DNA of 64,000 nucleotides from Brevibacillus massiliensis (GTDB lineage Bacteria; Bacillota; Bacilli; Brevibacillales; Brevibacillaceae): positions 1 to 64,000 of the forward strand of contig NZ_HE978535.1 of NCBI RefSeq assembly GCF_000311785.1, given 5' to 3'. Position 1 is the first letter of the stretch, and the number at the start of each line of letters is the position of its first letter. Shown piece by piece: positions 42,884-53,967 of this stretch. Below the pieces are notes generated by a model. That model was given only the letters and a program-made list of their open reading frames with translations. It had not been told where the DNA came from and ran no database searches. Both the position numbers and the translations under genes were made by a program.

Positions 42884-43408
42884 ATGGCGGCATCGCCCTT
42901 GATCATGCAGTTCGTCGGTTATGCCAATTCCGGCAAGACCACGATCGTGACGCAGTTGGTCAGGTATTTTCAAAGCAAGCATTTCCGGGTTGGTGTGATC
43001 AAACACGATGGACATGACCACGATTGGGACGAAGGAAAAGATACGCATCGTTTTCGCCAGGCTGGCGCGCCGCTCGTGGCGATCCAGTCACAGAGCAAAA
43101 CGGGTTGGTTTGAGCAGGCCGCTGTGCCGCTTGAACAGCTCGTCGCGAGAATGGAAGCGGCCGGGGCCGAGATCGTGCTGATTGAGGGCTTCAAGCGGGC
43201 CCATTACCGCAAATTGGCGCTTATTCGCCGCGAGGCTGATTTGCCGCTGATTGCCGATGTGACGAACTGCTGCGGTATCGTCAGCTGGCTGCCGCTTCCC
43301 CCGCAAAAGCTTCCGGTCTTTTCTATTGACCACGGGCAGCAAATCGGGGATTTTCTGCTGGATCTGCACGAACAGGAACGGTCGGCCGACAGCGGAGAGG
43401 ATATTTGA
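42884..43408 (+). CDS. mobB: Molybdopterin-guanine dinucleotide biosynthesis adaptor MobB
   Basis: 174-aa P-loop protein: GYANSGKTTIVTQLV (Walker A), KHDGHDHDWDEGKDTHRFRQAGA and VLIEGFKRA are MobB signatures. Supports MobA. Last gene of the molybdenum operon. Confidence 0.92.
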   Translation: MAASPLIMQFVGYANSGKTTIVTQLVRYFQSKHFRVGVIKHDGHDHDWDEGKDTHRFRQAGAPLVAIQSQSKTGWFEQAAVPLEQLVARMEAAGAEIVLIEGFKRAHYRKLALIRREADLPLIADVTNCCGIVSWLPLPPQKLPVFSIDHGQQIGDFLLDLHEQERSADSGEDI

Positions 43409-43434
43409 CCGTTCTCCGAAAAACGTGTTAGGAT
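43405..43434 (+). promoter_or_regulatory. Sigma-A-like promoter of the FliF-like mini-gene
   Basis: TTGACC, 18 nt, TAGGAT. The -10 overlaps the left arm of an inverted repeat TGTTAGG/CCTAACA. Confidence 0.45.
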
Positions 43435-43473
43435 GGTACTAGCTTTTCAGCCTAACAGTGGGAGGACATCAAG

Positions 43474-43746
43474 ATGGCGGATAAACGAAAACGTACGATT
43501 CTGATTGGAGTACTGGTACTCTTGATTGTCGTTGCCCTGGCCGCGTATTTCTTTACGCGGAACAACACGCCGTACGTGCCGTTGTTTTCTTATGATTTGA
43601 ACAAAGAGCAAATGCAAGAAGTCGAGGACTTTTTAAAGAAAGGACACTACGACTTCCAAACGGATAAAAAGGCGATCCTGGTACATGAAAACGAGAAACA
43701 GGAGATTTTGCTGGAAGCAAGCAAATCGGGCATTCCATCGAAGTAG
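43474..43746 (+). CDS. Stand-alone FliF-like N-terminal domain protein
   Basis: 90 aa. Basic N terminus, one membrane helix (ILIGVLVLLIVVALAAYFF), then YVPLFSYDLNKEQMQEVEDF and ILVHENEKQEILLEASKSGI, which parallel the first ring-building motif of FliF/YscJ. The full FliF in this window has YVSLYNQRLSEQEVGMIKQ and ...ELAAQGIP at the same spacing. Lacks everything after that domain. Its own promoter and terminator indicate a single-gene unit. Function unknown. Confidence 0.7.
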   Translation: MADKRKRTILIGVLVLLIVVALAAYFFTRNNTPYVPLFSYDLNKEQMQEVEDFLKKGHYDFQTDKKAILVHENEKQEILLEASKSGIPSK

Positions 43747-43762
43747 CGGCAGCGCATCAAGA

Positions 43763-43797
43763 GGGGCAGCGGTAAATGGCTGCCTTTCTTTTTTTTG
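43763..43797 (+). terminator. Terminator after the FliF-like mini-gene
   Basis: GGCAGC (43765-43770) / GCTGCC (43779-43784) followed by TTTCTTTTTTTT. Confidence 0.8.
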
Positions 43798-43922
43798 CTC
43801 AAAAGCTGCCAGAGAGGATCCTGTAAAATCTAGTATTGTTAAATAAACCCAAAAAAGTGGCAAAGAAAAGGAAAAGTCATTACAATAAGACTAATGGACT
43901 ACGACAAAGAGTAGGGTGAGCG

Positions 43923-44822
43923 ATGCGAGTATTCTGTTTCTTTCTGGCTGCCATTCTTCATGCCGACCCCACCGAGGTTTTATTTGATCTTTACCATGTG
44001 ACCAAACGGATCAACGAACCGCAGCATCGTGAGCTGATCAGGGGATCCGTTCGCCTGCCCCGGCGCTATTTTGACTTTCTCGTGCAGAGCGGAGTGATGG
44101 AGGCGCAGGGACTTGACTCGTACCAGCCTTCCAGTGTGGCTCCGGTAGCGATCGGGATGAATATCAAGTCGCTTGGCACGACTGTCCTGTTCGATATGTG
44201 TTTTTCGCCGCAAACCTACAAGCTCTGGCAGAATACCGATGCCATGATCGAAGAAATTTCGCTGCCGGCCGACTTGTTTGAAGAGTACGTCTACCGATTG
44301 GGCGCCCTCAGCAGGTTTCGCTATCTGGGGAAGGTAGACGATCCGCTTACGGCCGTGAGACTGGGCGAAAACGACATGATCGAATTCAAGCGCGACTTTT
44401 TGCAGTCGAAAGGAAATATCATTAAAACAGTCGTAGCCTTTGCCAACAGCAACAACGGAAACCTGTTTCTCGGCATCGACGACAACGGGGAAATTGTCGG
44501 GGTGAATGAGGAATTGAGCCAGTACGAGGACCCCGACAAGTACATTCTGGCGATTACACAGTATATTCAGGACAAGACAACTCCCCTCTTGGCGCCGTTT
44601 CCCAAGATATCGCTGAAGCAGGTGGAGGATAAATACGTTGTCGTCATCTTTGTCGAAGTGGCTTCCGACTTGATTTGCGGACTGGACAAAAACGGGGAGA
44701 AATTCGTCAGCATCCGAACCAACAACCGGTCGGTCATTGTCAAGGACCCTCATCAAATTGGCGAAATTTACGTGAAGAGAAGACTGGGCAGCGAGGTAAG
44801 CCGAAGGTTGGGATTACTTTAA
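43923..44822 (+). CDS. AlbA_2/Schlafen-type putative nucleic-acid-binding protein
   Basis: 299 aa. Residues about 145-265 are a divergent AAA_4/AlbA_2 domain: ENDMIEFKRDFLQSKGNII, AFANSNNGNLFLGIDDNGEIVG and IRTNNRSVI. The N-terminal 140 residues are not recognised. Cytosolic. ATG after GAGTAGGGTGAG. Could be a regulator or RNA-acting enzyme; no defence neighbours are present. Confidence 0.7.
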   Translation: MRVFCFFLAAILHADPTEVLFDLYHVTKRINEPQHRELIRGSVRLPRRYFDFLVQSGVMEAQGLDSYQPSSVAPVAIGMNIKSLGTTVLFDMCFSPQTYKLWQNTDAMIEEISLPADLFEEYVYRLGALSRFRYLGKVDDPLTAVRLGENDMIEFKRDFLQSKGNIIKTVVAFANSNNGNLFLGIDDNGEIVGVNEELSQYEDPDKYILAITQYIQDKTTPLLAPFPKISLKQVEDKYVVVIFVEVASDLICGLDKNGEKFVSIRTNNRSVIVKDPHQIGEIYVKRRLGSEVSRRLGLL

Positions 44823-44838
44823 TACAAGGAGGTCGCTG

Positions 44839-45915
44839 ATGGAAAAGCTTTGGCGGATCAGACTTGGCCTAATGTGTCTGGTATGTCTGATTCTCTACGG
44901 TTGTTCTGCGAATCCGCAAAAACCTAACGCCGCTGAGCGCAATCTGATTGTCCAAAATGTCGATTCTGTTGAAAAGGTTTCTGTACTGACGACGGAAGGC
45001 CAGGATATACCCTTGGATGTAAAGGACTTCTCCCGCGGGCTGCTGGAGCTGGAGGGGGAGGTTGTGACGACGGATCAACCGCTGCCCGTAAAAGATGTTA
45101 AATTCTCCCTGATCGTCTACCGCGCCGTAGAAGCCCCGCTTATCATTGACGTCGGTGAAAACGTCTGCCGGATCGGCGAGGCTTCGTACAGCGGACCGGG
45201 GGCCCGCAACTTTTACAGCTGGGTCAGGGAACTGATCGGCGCTGCCCTCTTCCAGCAAGACCAGGTGGAATCGGTGGACATCGTCGCGTCCGATCTCAAT
45301 ATCTCCCAATTCTCGCAAAAACAGGAAGCCAATGAGCTTTGGGAATTTCTGCGCAGCGGAGAATACCGCGAAAAGCCGGGCAACCGGCAGTTTCCGCTTT
45401 ACCCCTACTATCGGCTAAAGTTCGACACAGGCAAAAGCATCATGGAAGTCACGGTGCTGACTCCGGCCCTCGTCTCCGTGAAAATGGGGAAAGAAATCAT
45501 CTATTATCATGTCTCGGGCCAAATGTTTGCGTGGTTGACAGGCAAGCTTCCGCTTCAACCGCCGGATGAAGAGACGATACATATGCTGTTTAAAGCATCC
45601 GGAGTAAAACTGCTGCCTGTCGGCCGAACGGCAGAGGCAGTTGATTGGAAAGTGGCCGATTCGATCGTCCAGCAGGGAATCGTGCATCAAGTGGTGCGGG
45701 TGCTGCAGCACGGTACGGCCCTGCCAGGCAAACCGGCGCAAGCGGCAAACCGGGCTGAGTACGTGCTCAGGTTTACCGTAGGAGAGAAAGTAACGGACGT
45801 CGCAGTCTATGAGCACGCTTTCTCGCTCGGCGGCAGCTGGTATGAGCGCCAGGATGCAGGACGCGATATTTTGGCGCTGTTCGGGACGTTTGAACAGCCG
45901 AAAAAATCTTCATGA
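44839..45915 (+). CDS. Lipoprotein of unknown function
   Basis: 358 aa with a lipoprotein signal ending LILYGC (lipobox, Cys22). The rest is alternating strands with no recognised domain. Starts 17 nt after the AlbA_2 gene, so probably the same transcript. ATG after AAGGAGG. Confidence 0.7.
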   Translation: MEKLWRIRLGLMCLVCLILYGCSANPQKPNAAERNLIVQNVDSVEKVSVLTTEGQDIPLDVKDFSRGLLELEGEVVTTDQPLPVKDVKFSLIVYRAVEAPLIIDVGENVCRIGEASYSGPGARNFYSWVRELIGAALFQQDQVESVDIVASDLNISQFSQKQEANELWEFLRSGEYREKPGNRQFPLYPYYRLKFDTGKSIMEVTVLTPALVSVKMGKEIIYYHVSGQMFAWLTGKLPLQPPDEETIHMLFKASGVKLLPVGRTAEAVDWKVADSIVQQGIVHQVVRVLQHGTALPGKPAQAANRAEYVLRFTVGEKVTDVAVYEHAFSLGGSWYERQDAGRDILALFGTFEQPKKSS

Positions 45916-46080
45916 GAAGCTGTACATTTGGTGACGCTAAGAAAGAACTTGTATGGAAGTCATGACAGCCGCTCGTTTTTTGTCGTAAAATGTCTTTAGC
46001 ACCTCGATGTATTGCAGGATTTTTTGGCTTGAAAGAGAATACTATCATGTTGGGTTTAGACTGTAATAGGAGGATGGAGA

Positions 46081-47241
46081 ATGAACATTCATGAGTATCA
46101 AGGTAAAGAGATACTGAAGCAATACGGTGTAAAAGTTCCGGAAGGCCGCGTTGCTTTTACCGTCGACGAAGCTGTCGAGGCAGCCAAGGAACTGGGAACG
46201 CAGGTCGTGGTAGTCAAGGCGCAGATTCACGCCGGCGGTCGCGGTAAAGCAGGCGGCGTCAAGGTAGCGAAGAATTTGGACGAGGTGCGTACATACGCGA
46301 ACGAGATTTTGGGGAAAGTGCTTGTCACCCACCAAACCGGCCCGGAAGGAAAAGAAGTGAAGCGCCTTCTGATCGAACAGGGCTGCGATATCAAGAAAGA
46401 ATACTACGTTGGTCTGGTCGTTGACCGTGCTACCGGCCGCGTCACGATGATGGCATCCGAAGAAGGCGGTACGGAAATCGAAGAAGTGGCCGCCCGCACC
46501 CCGGAGAAAATCTTCAAGGAAACCATCGATCCGGTCACCGGGCTGACGCCGTTCCAGGCTCGCAGACTGGCGTTTGCCATCAATATTCCCAAAGAGTTGG
46601 TCAACAAAGCGGCGAAATTCATGATGGGCCTGTATCAGGCGTTCGTCGAAAAAGATTGCTCCATCGCAGAAATCAACCCGCTGGTCGTCACCGGTGACGG
46701 CGAAGTAATGGCGCTCGACGCCAAATTGAACTTTGACAGCAACGCTCTGTTCCGCCATCCGGAAATCATGGAGCTGCGCGACTTGTCGGAAGAAGACGAA
46801 AAAGAGATCGAAGCTTCCAAGTACGACCTGTCCTACATCGCTCTCGACGGCAATATCGGCTGCATGGTCAACGGTGCCGGTCTGGCGATGGCGACGATGG
46901 ACATCATCAAGTACTATGGCGGAGATCCGGCGAACTTCCTGGACGTAGGGGGCGGCGCCACCGAGGAGAAAGTGACCGAAGCCTTTAAGATCATCTTGTC
47001 CGACGAGAAGGTGAAGGGGATCTTCGTCAACATCTTCGGCGGCATCATGAAGTGTGACATCATCGCAAACGGCGTCGTTGCCGCGGCAAAACAAGTGAAG
47101 CTGGATCGTCCGCTGGTCGTTCGCCTGGAAGGCACGAATGTCGAGCTCGGGAAGAAAATTTTGAACGAGTCCGGCTTGAACATCGTCGCTGCCGAATCGA
47201 TGGCGGACGGCGCGGAAAAGATCGTCTCTTTGGTGAAGTAA
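46081..47241 (+). CDS. sucC: Succinyl-CoA synthetase beta subunit
   Basis: 386-aa ATP-grasp subunit: [17 protein letters not shown] at the start, [52 protein letters not shown] and [15 protein letters not shown]-cycle enzyme forming succinate plus ATP/GTP from succinyl-CoA. ATG after AGGAGG. First of the conserved sucCD-dprA-topA order. Confidence 0.96.
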   Translation: MNIHEYQGKEILKQYGVKVPEGRVAFTVDEAVEAAKELGTQVVVVKAQIHAGGRGKAGGVKVAKNLDEVRTYANEILGKVLVTHQTGPEGKEVKRLLIEQGCDIKKEYYVGLVVDRATGRVTMMASEEGGTEIEEVAARTPEKIFKETIDPVTGLTPFQARRLAFAINIPKELVNKAAKFMMGLYQAFVEKDCSIAEINPLVVTGDGEVMALDAKLNFDSNALFRHPEIMELRDLSEEDEKEIEASKYDLSYIALDGNIGCMVNGAGLAMATMDIIKYYGGDPANFLDVGGGATEEKVTEAFKIILSDEKVKGIFVNIFGGIMKCDIIANGVVAAAKQVKLDRPLVVRLEGTNVELGKKILNESGLNIVAAESMADGAEKIVSLVK

Positions 47242-47317
47242 GGACTGCCTGCGTGCTGCAGCTCCCGACTTGGAGCTTGGCTTCTTCTACATGTTAAAAA
47301 AGGTGGGAAATAACGCG

Positions 47318-48223
47318 ATGAGCATTTTGATCAATAAAGATACGAAAGTCATTACACAGGGCATTACCGGCGCCACAGGCTTGTTCCACACTCGTCAAGC
47401 TGTGGAATACGGCACCAAAATGGTAGGCGGCGTCACTCCGGGCAAAGGCGGTACCGAGGTAGACGGAATCCCGATCTTTAACACTGTTCGGGAAGCTGTC
47501 GAAGCTACCGGAGCAAACGTATCCGTCATCTATGTTCCGCCGGCTTTTGCCGCAGACTCGATCATGGAAGCGGTCGACGCCGATCTGGACTTGGTCATCT
47601 GTATCACAGAAGGCATTCCGGTGCTGGACATGGTGAAAGTGAAGCGCTACATGGAAGGCAAAAAGACCCGTTTGATCGGTCCGAACTGCCCGGGCGTCAT
47701 CACTCCCGGCGAATGCAAAATCGGGATCATGCCTGGTTACATTCACCAACCGGGCAAAGTGGGGATCGTCTCCCGTTCCGGTACCTTGACGTATGAAGCG
47801 GTTCATCAAACCTCGACCCGCGGCATCGGTCAATCCACGGCGGTCGGCATCGGCGGCGACCCTGTCAACGGCACCAACTTTATCGACGTGCTGAAGCTGT
47901 TCAATGAAGACCCTGATACGGAAGCGGTGATCATGATCGGGGAAATCGGCGGTACGGCGGAAGAAGAAGCAGCCGAATGGATCGCGGCCAACATGAAGAA
48001 ACCGGTCGTCGGTTTTATCGGCGGGCAAACAGCGCCTCCAGGAAAGCGCATGGGCCATGCCGGCGCAATCATTTCCGGCGGAAAAGGAACCGCTGCCGAA
48101 AAAATTGCCAAACTGGAATCTTGCGGTGTTCGCGTCGCGAAGACGCCTGCTGTCATCGGAGAAACGCTGGTTGAACTGCTGAAAGAAAAAGGCATGCTGG
48201 ATAAAGTGATGGTTTCTCGTTAA
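47318..48223 (+). CDS. sucD: Succinyl-CoA synthetase alpha subunit
   Basis: 301 aa: [20 protein letters not shown] (CoA-binding), [17 protein letters not shown], phosphohistidine in [21 protein letters not shown] at 47318 chosen for AAAGGTGGG; the frame is open further upstream but without a ribosome site. Operon with sucC. Confidence 0.96.
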   Translation: MSILINKDTKVITQGITGATGLFHTRQAVEYGTKMVGGVTPGKGGTEVDGIPIFNTVREAVEATGANVSVIYVPPAFAADSIMEAVDADLDLVICITEGIPVLDMVKVKRYMEGKKTRLIGPNCPGVITPGECKIGIMPGYIHQPGKVGIVSRSGTLTYEAVHQTSTRGIGQSTAVGIGGDPVNGTNFIDVLKLFNEDPDTEAVIMIGEIGGTAEEEAAEWIAANMKKPVVGFIGGQTAPPGKRMGHAGAIISGGKGTAAEKIAKLESCGVRVAKTPAVIGETLVELLKEKGMLDKVMVSR

Positions 48224-48231
48224 GCAAACGG

Positions 48232-48267
48232 GAAGAGGGGACGAAACAGTCTCCTCTTCTTTTTTTG
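48232..48267 (+). terminator. Terminator after sucD
   Basis: GAAGAGGGGAC / GTCTCCTCTTC (one mismatch) followed by TTTTTTT. Confidence 0.85.
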
Positions 48268-48321
48268 TCGCCATGTCTGTCTCTTCTTATAATGAAGAAA
48301 AACGGTGAGGAGAGCTGCCCT

Positions 48322-49461
48322 ATGGTATACTCGGTAGAGCTTGAAGAACGGGACTGGCTGTATTCCCTGGTCTGCATCAAAGGGATTGGACGCAAGACGC
48401 TTCGCCGCATGTACGAGACAGTCGGTTCTTTTCGCGGATTGTCTATGAAAATAGGTAATCAGCTGGATGGGCTGCGCCTGTCTGCAGCCGTTCGCGATAC
48501 GCTGGAGCAAAAGCTTCAGCCCCATCAGGTAAGCCTGGACAAGCAGCAGCGCACTGCTGCCGGATTGTCGTTTACCTGTTTCCTGGATTCCGCTTATCCC
48601 GCCGTTCTTCGCGAGATGCCCGACCCGCCGCTGCTTTTGTTTTACAAGGGAAATGTCGATTTGCTTCGTCAGCCGATGTTCGCTGTTGTCGGAACGCGCA
48701 GACCGACACCCTACGGCAGATCCGTCTGTCAGTATTTGACGACCGGCTTGTCGAACGCCGGTTTTGTGATCGTCTCCGGACTGGCGCACGGAATCGATGC
48801 CGAGGCTCATCGCGCCGCCTTAAAAACGCCGGCCAAGACGATTGCCGTGCTGGGCTGCGGCATCGACCAGATCTATCCCCGGCAAAACCTCCCGCTGTAT
48901 CGGCAAATTGCCGAGGAGGGGCTGATCCTGTCCGAGTACCCGCCGGGCGTGCAGCCTGTCCCGGGATTGTTTCCCGAACGCAACCGGCTGATCAGCGGGC
49001 TGTCCTGCGGGGTTCTGATCGTGGAGGCGGCGGAGCGGAGCGGTTCGCTGATCACGGTTGACTGTGCGCTGGAGCAGGGGAAAGATGTGTTCGCCGTGCC
49101 GGGACCGATTTTTTCAAATGTGAGCAAAGGGCCGAATAACTTGATCAAACAAGGGGCAAAACTCGTATCAAACTGGGCGGATATTCTGGAAGAATACCCT
49201 GGATGGGCTTTTGCAGAGCCCGATATGGATCACTCTCCGCAGCCGTCGGTCAGTGCCGGAGAGCAGGTTGTACTCGGTCTTTTGTCCTATGAGCCGCTGC
49301 ATTGGGATGAACTGCACGGGCAAATGGACGAGGAGTGGCGGCGCGAGCTGGACCGCCATTTGGTGCTTCTGGAGGCAAAAGGGTTTATTTCTTGCCTGCC
49401 TGGAGGATTTTACGTGAAGCGGAGGGAAAATGGATATGTGTCTCAGGCGTTTGACAAATGA
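48322..49461 (+). CDS. dprA: DNA-processing protein DprA
   Basis: 379 aa. Rossmann-like DprA core: FAVVGTRRPTPYG, VIVSGLAHGIDAEAHRAAL, TIAVLGCGIDQIYPRQN, GLILSEYPPG, FPERNRLISGLS and EQGKDVFAVPGPI. C-terminal winged-helix tail. Loads RecA on incoming single-stranded DNA in transformation. ATG at 48322 chosen for GGTGAGGAGAG. Confidence 0.94.
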   Translation: MVYSVELEERDWLYSLVCIKGIGRKTLRRMYETVGSFRGLSMKIGNQLDGLRLSAAVRDTLEQKLQPHQVSLDKQQRTAAGLSFTCFLDSAYPAVLREMPDPPLLLFYKGNVDLLRQPMFAVVGTRRPTPYGRSVCQYLTTGLSNAGFVIVSGLAHGIDAEAHRAALKTPAKTIAVLGCGIDQIYPRQNLPLYRQIAEEGLILSEYPPGVQPVPGLFPERNRLISGLSCGVLIVEAAERSGSLITVDCALEQGKDVFAVPGPIFSNVSKGPNNLIKQGAKLVSNWADILEEYPGWAFAEPDMDHSPQPSVSAGEQVVLGLLSYEPLHWDELHGQMDEEWRRELDRHLVLLEAKGFISCLPGGFYVKRRENGYVSQAFDK

Positions 49462-49514
49462 AAACGCATATTGAATAATTAGGGAGATTCATTTCCCGAA
49501 GGGGGAGGAAAATA

Positions 49515-51593
49515 GTGGCTGATACGCTTGTAATCGTCGAATCACCGGCGAAAGCAAAAACAATCGGAAAATATCTCGGCAGCAAATACATGGTAAAAGC
49601 GTCAATGGGCCATGTGCGTGACCTCCCGAAGAGTCAGATGGGCGTAGATGTAAACAATCAATTTGATCCTAAATATATAACCATTCGCGGCAAGGGCGAC
49701 GTCTTGAAGTCGCTCAAAGACGCGGCCAAAAAAGCCAAAAAGGTATATCTCGCTGCCGACCCGGACCGCGAAGGGGAAGCGATTGCCTGGCACTTGGCTC
49801 AGTATCTCGGTTTGGACACATCCGATCCGATTCGCGTCGTGTTCAACGAGATCACGAAGGATGCGGTGAAGGATGCCTTCAAGCATCCGCGGCGGATTAA
49901 CATGGACCTCGTCAATGCGCAGCAAGCACGAAGAATCCTGGATCGGTTGGTTGGTTACAACATCAGTCCACTGCTGTGGAAAAAGGTTCGCAAAGGACTG
50001 AGTGCAGGGCGGGTGCAATCGGTAACGGTCAAGATGATTATCGACCGGGAAAAAGAAATCCAGCAGTTCGTGCCGGAAGAGTATTGGACAATCACCAGTA
50101 CGCTTGTCTCCGAGGGGAAGGCATTTGAAGCCCGCTTTCACGGCTTTGGTGAGGAGAAAGCGGACATCCGCTCCCAGGCGGAGGTGGAAAAAATCCTTGA
50201 GCAGATCAAAGACCGTCCGTTCGTCGTGCAAAAGGTGAACAAGCGGGAGCGGCGCCGCAATCCGGCTCCTCCGTTTATCACCAGTTCGCTGCAGCAGGAA
50301 GCGGCCCGCAAGCTGAACTTCCGGACGGCCAAGACGATGATGATCGCCCAGCAATTGTACGAAGGGATCGACCTGGGCAAGGAAGGCACAGTCGGTTTGA
50401 TCACCTATATGCGTACCGACTCGACAAGGATTTCGACGACCGCCCAGGAAGAGGCAAAGAGTTTTATCACCGAACAGTTTGGAGGGGAGTACGCCCTCGC
50501 CGAAGCGCGGACTCACAGCAAGCGGGAGACAGCGCAGGATGCCCACGAGGGCATTCGCCCCACGTCCGTGCTGCGCCGCCCCGATGACTTGAAGGAGTAC
50601 CTGTCCCGCGATCAACTGCGGCTGTACCGCCTGATCTGGGAGCGCTTTTTGGCCAGCCAAATGGCTTCGGCCGTCCTGGATACCATGTCCGTCGATATTG
50701 AAGTGAACGGGATCTACTTCCGCGCCAGCGGCTCCAAAGTGAAGTTTCCCGGCTTTATGAAAGTGTACGTGGAGGGCAGCGACGACGGGAGCAAGGAGGA
50801 AAATACCCTGCTGCCGCCGCTGGAAGAAGGACAAGTGCTGGAGCACCAGGCGACGGAGCCCAATCAGCATTTTACCCAGCCTCCGCCCCGATATACAGAG
50901 GCGAGACTGGTCAGAACGCTGGAGGAAAACGGCATCGGCCGTCCCTCCACGTATGCGCCGACGCTGGAGACGATCCAAAAGCGCGGCTACGTCGCACTGG
51001 AAGACAAGCGTTTTATTCCCACTGAATTGGGAGAAATCGTCATCTCGCTGATCGAAGAGTTCTTCCCCGAGATTCTCGACGTCGAGTTTACCTCGCAGAT
51101 GGAGAGCGATCTGGATAAGATCGAGGAGGGCATGGCCGACTGGGTGAAGGTGCTCGATCTGTTTTACGACGAATTCGCCAAGCGAGTCGAAGTCGCCGAG
51201 GAACAGATGAAAGAGGTGGAGATCAAAGACGAGGTTTCCGACGAATTGTGTGAAGTGTGCGGCCGCCACCTCGTGTACAAGTTGGGCCGCTATGGCAAGT
51301 TTCTGGCCTGCTCGGGTTTTCCGGAGTGCCGCTTTACCAAGCCGATCGTCAAAGAAATCGGAGTGAGCTGCCCTTCGTGCAAAACGGGCTCGATCATCGA
51401 GCGCAAGAGCAAGAAGAGCCGGTTGTTCTACGGGTGCTCCAATTATCCCGAGTGCGATTACGTCTCATGGGATAAGCCGATCGCCCGCCCCTGCCCGAAA
51501 TGCTCCAGCATGATGGTGGAGAAAAAGCGCAAAAAGCAAGGGGTCAGTGTCGTCTGCACGCAGTGCGATTATCAAGAGGAAGCCGATTCTTAA
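49515..51593 (+). CDS. topA: DNA topoisomerase I
   Basis: 692 aa type IA topoisomerase. [23 protein letters not shown] and [11 protein letters not shown]; active-site Tyr in [14 protein letters not shown]; three C-terminal four-Cys zinc modules (CEVCG...CSGFPEC, CPSCK...CSNYPEC, CPKCS...CTQC). Relaxes negative supercoils. GTG start after GGGGGAGGA. Confidence 0.96.
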   Translation: MADTLVIVESPAKAKTIGKYLGSKYMVKASMGHVRDLPKSQMGVDVNNQFDPKYITIRGKGDVLKSLKDAAKKAKKVYLAADPDREGEAIAWHLAQYLGLDTSDPIRVVFNEITKDAVKDAFKHPRRINMDLVNAQQARRILDRLVGYNISPLLWKKVRKGLSAGRVQSVTVKMIIDREKEIQQFVPEEYWTITSTLVSEGKAFEARFHGFGEEKADIRSQAEVEKILEQIKDRPFVVQKVNKRERRRNPAPPFITSSLQQEAARKLNFRTAKTMMIAQQLYEGIDLGKEGTVGLITYMRTDSTRISTTAQEEAKSFITEQFGGEYALAEARTHSKRETAQDAHEGIRPTSVLRRPDDLKEYLSRDQLRLYRLIWERFLASQMASAVLDTMSVDIEVNGIYFRASGSKVKFPGFMKVYVEGSDDGSKEENTLLPPLEEGQVLEHQATEPNQHFTQPPPRYTEARLVRTLEENGIGRPSTYAPTLETIQKRGYVALEDKRFIPTELGEIVISLIEEFFPEILDVEFTSQMESDLDKIEEGMADWVKVLDLFYDEFAKRVEVAEEQMKEVEIKDEVSDELCEVCGRHLVYKLGRYGKFLACSGFPECRFTKPIVKEIGVSCPSCKTGSIIERKSKKSRLFYGCSNYPECDYVSWDKPIARPCPKCSSMMVEKKRKKQGVSVVCTQCDYQEEADS

Positions 51594-51612
51594 CAGATAG
51601 AGAGGGTTCACC

Positions 51613-52926
51613 ATGACTCAACCACATGTAACGGTCGTTGGGGCCGGCCTGGCAGGCAGTGAGGCTGCCTGGCAGATCGCTGAAGCGGGAGTCGCTGTGA
51701 CACTGTATGAAATGCGTCCGCGAAAGCAAACGCCCGCCCACCATACCGATAAATTCGCCGAGTTGGTCTGCAGCAATTCGCTGCGGGCCAATTCCCTTGC
51801 CAATGCAGTTGGCGTGTTGAAAGAGGAAATGCGACGGCTCGGCTCGGTGATCATCGCGGCAGCCGATAAATGCGCCGTACCTGCAGGAGGTGCGCTGGCT
51901 GTCGACCGGCATGAATTTGCCGCCTATGTGACCGAGGCTGTCCGCAATCACCCGTTGATCGAAGTAAAAACGGAAGAGGTTACTCAGATCCCGGAGGGGA
52001 TCGCCGTGATTGCGACCGGCCCGCTGACCTCGCCTGCTCTCTCCGAAGAGCTGAAAAAGCTGACCGGGGAGGAGTATTTGTACTTTTACGATGCGGCCGC
52101 GCCGATCCTCGAAAAGGACTCCATCGACATGGACAAGGTGTTTGTCGCTTCCCGCTACGATAAAGGGGAAGCGGCCTACCTCAACTGCCCGATGAACGAG
52201 GAAGAGTTTGACCGGTTCTACGAAGCGCTGATCACGGCAGAAGCGGCGCCGCTGAAAGAGTTCGAGAAAGAGGTGTACTTCGAGGGCTGCATGCCGATTG
52301 AAGTCATGGCCAAGCGGGGGCGCCAGACGATGCTGTTCGGCCCGCTCAAACCGGTCGGATTAATCGACCCTCGTACGGGAAAACAGCCGTTTGCTGTCGT
52401 TCAGCTCCGCCAGGACAACAGTGCCGCTACCCTGTATAACATCGTCGGATTCCAGACCCATTTGAAATGGCCGGAGCAGAAGCGGGTCTTTTCCCTGATT
52501 CCGGGATTGGAGCGGTGTGAGATCGTGCGCTACGGCGTCATGCACCGCAATACGTTTATCAACTCTCCGAAGCTGCTGTATCCGACGTATCAGTACAAGG
52601 AACGGGATACGCTGTTTTTTGCCGGGCAGATGACCGGGGTGGAGGGATACGTGGAATCGGCGGCATCCGGATTGATGGCAGGAATGAATGCTGCCCGTCT
52701 GGCGAAGAATGAAGAACTGATTGTCCTTCCACGAGAGACAGTGATTGGCAGCATGGCTCATTACATCACGACGGCAGAGCCAAAACACTTTCAGCCGATG
52801 AACGCCAACTTCGGGCTGGTCGCCGAGCTGCCGGTCAGAATCCGCAACAAAAAAGAGAAAAATGAGCAGTTGGCTAAGCGGGCGTTGTCCACTATTCTGA
52901 ATTTTACACAAAATAGACACAACTGA
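51613..52926 (+). CDS. trmFO: Methylenetetrahydrofolate-tRNA-(uracil-5-)-methyltransferase
   Basis: 437-aa FAD/folate-dependent enzyme that makes m5U54 in tRNA. FAD motif [36 protein letters not shown] with one redox Cys, [14 protein letters not shown] with the second, [16 protein letters not shown] at the end. Lies 20 nt after topA. Confidence 0.95.
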   Translation: MTQPHVTVVGAGLAGSEAAWQIAEAGVAVTLYEMRPRKQTPAHHTDKFAELVCSNSLRANSLANAVGVLKEEMRRLGSVIIAAADKCAVPAGGALAVDRHEFAAYVTEAVRNHPLIEVKTEEVTQIPEGIAVIATGPLTSPALSEELKKLTGEEYLYFYDAAAPILEKDSIDMDKVFVASRYDKGEAAYLNCPMNEEEFDRFYEALITAEAAPLKEFEKEVYFEGCMPIEVMAKRGRQTMLFGPLKPVGLIDPRTGKQPFAVVQLRQDNSAATLYNIVGFQTHLKWPEQKRVFSLIPGLERCEIVRYGVMHRNTFINSPKLLYPTYQYKERDTLFFAGQMTGVEGYVESAASGLMAGMNAARLAKNEELIVLPRETVIGSMAHYITTAEPKHFQPMNANFGLVAELPVRIRNKKEKNEQLAKRALSTILNFTQNRHN

Positions 52927-52986
52927 AGTTGATAACTCTTTTTTTACTGTGGTAATATAGTATTGCCTTCAAGGAGTGCGTGTGAG

Positions 52987-53967
52987 ATGGACAAAAAAGC
53001 CGATCTGGCTGTTTGGATCGATGACTTTGTACACTATCTGAAGGTGGAAAAAAACGCATCTCCCCATACTCTCAAGCAGTACATGGGGGACGTCTCCGAA
53101 TTTGCCGAGTTTATGGAACAGCACCAGATCGACACTTTGGCTGCCGTTTCTTACTTTCACGGACGCTCTTTTCTCGCCCATCTAACCAAACGTGGTTTAT
53201 CGCGGCGGAGTATGGCACGTAAACTCTCCAGTTTACGCAGTTTTTTTCGCTTTCACATGCGTGAAGGCCGCATCTCGGAAAATCCGTTTCAACTTGTGTC
53301 TACACCCAAACTGGAAAAGAAACTCCCGTCTTTTCTCTACCCACAGGAGATTCAGACTCTCCTTTCGTTGCCGGATCCAACTACTTCGCTCGGACAGCGT
53401 GACTTGGTCATCTTTGAGCTGTTGTACGCATCAGGAGTTCGCGTCTCTGAATTGGTGACGCTCACTTGCGACAGGCTTGATTTGTCGAACGGTGTCGCCC
53501 TGGTGTACGGAAAAGGGGCCAAAGAGCGGTATGTCCCGATTGGCAGTTATGCTGTGAGCGCCATTCGGCAATACATAGAAGTGGGTAGAATTTCTTTGCT
53601 TGCGGATAAACAGGAGAACGGAGTATTGTTACTCAATTACCGTGGAGAACCGCTTTCTGACCGTAGTGTGCGCCGCGTGGTGGACAAATACGTGCAGGCT
53701 GCGGCTTTGCGGCTTTCAATCTCGCCCCATACACTGAGGCACACTTTTGCCACACACATGCTGAATGCCGGTGCAGATTTGCGTACAGTACAAGAGCTGT
53801 TAGGCCACGTAAACATCTCGACAACCCAGATCTACACACATGTGACAAAGGAGCGTTTGCGGGAAGTGTATGATTCCGCACATCCGCGGGCAGAAAAACG
53901 AGGAGGTCGTTCCGAAGATGGAACCATTTCACGCCACGACCATTTTCGCGGTTCATCACAACGGTGA
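52987..53967 (+). CDS. xerC: Tyrosine recombinase XerC (CodV)
   Basis: About 326 aa; resolves chromosome dimers. Catalytic residues: Arg in [24 protein letters not shown] (HxxR), [14 protein letters not shown] (His and nucleophile Tyr). N-terminal SAM-like domain. ATG at 52987 after GGAGTGCGTGTGAG. The frame continues about 24 residues past the usual end (AHPRA) and overlaps hslV by 50 nt, longer than the about 300-aa relatives. Confidence 0.92.
   Translation: MDKKADLAVWIDDFVHYLKVEKNASPHTLKQYMGDVSEFAEFMEQHQIDTLAAVSYFHGRSFLAHLTKRGLSRRSMARKLSSLRSFFRFHMREGRISENPFQLVSTPKLEKKLPSFLYPQEIQTLLSLPDPTTSLGQRDLVIFELLYASGVRVSELVTLTCDRLDLSNGVALVYGKGAKERYVPIGSYAVSAIRQYIEVGRISLLADKQENGVLLLNYRGEPLSDRSVRRVVDKYVQAAALRLSISPHTLRHTFATHMLNAGADLRTVQELLGHVNISTTQIYTHVTKERLREVYDSAHPRAEKRGGRSEDGTISRHDHFRGSSQR

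Noticed and set aside
43923-44822. Anti-phage defence gene (Schlafen/AlbA_2 domain)
   Set aside because: No defence-type neighbours; next to a lipoprotein and housekeeping genes, and this domain is widespread in non-defence proteins.
46045-47094. 349-codon minus-strand frame
   Set aside because: Antisense to sucC; no ribosome site or domain, His/Phe/Asp-rich composition typical of shadows.
47294-48274. 326-codon minus-strand frame
   Set aside because: Antisense to sucD, low-complexity shadow composition.
49602-51269. 555-codon open frame on the minus strand
   Set aside because: Exactly antisense to topA, which has all catalytic and zinc motifs; the minus frame lacks recognisable domains and is a codon-bias shadow.
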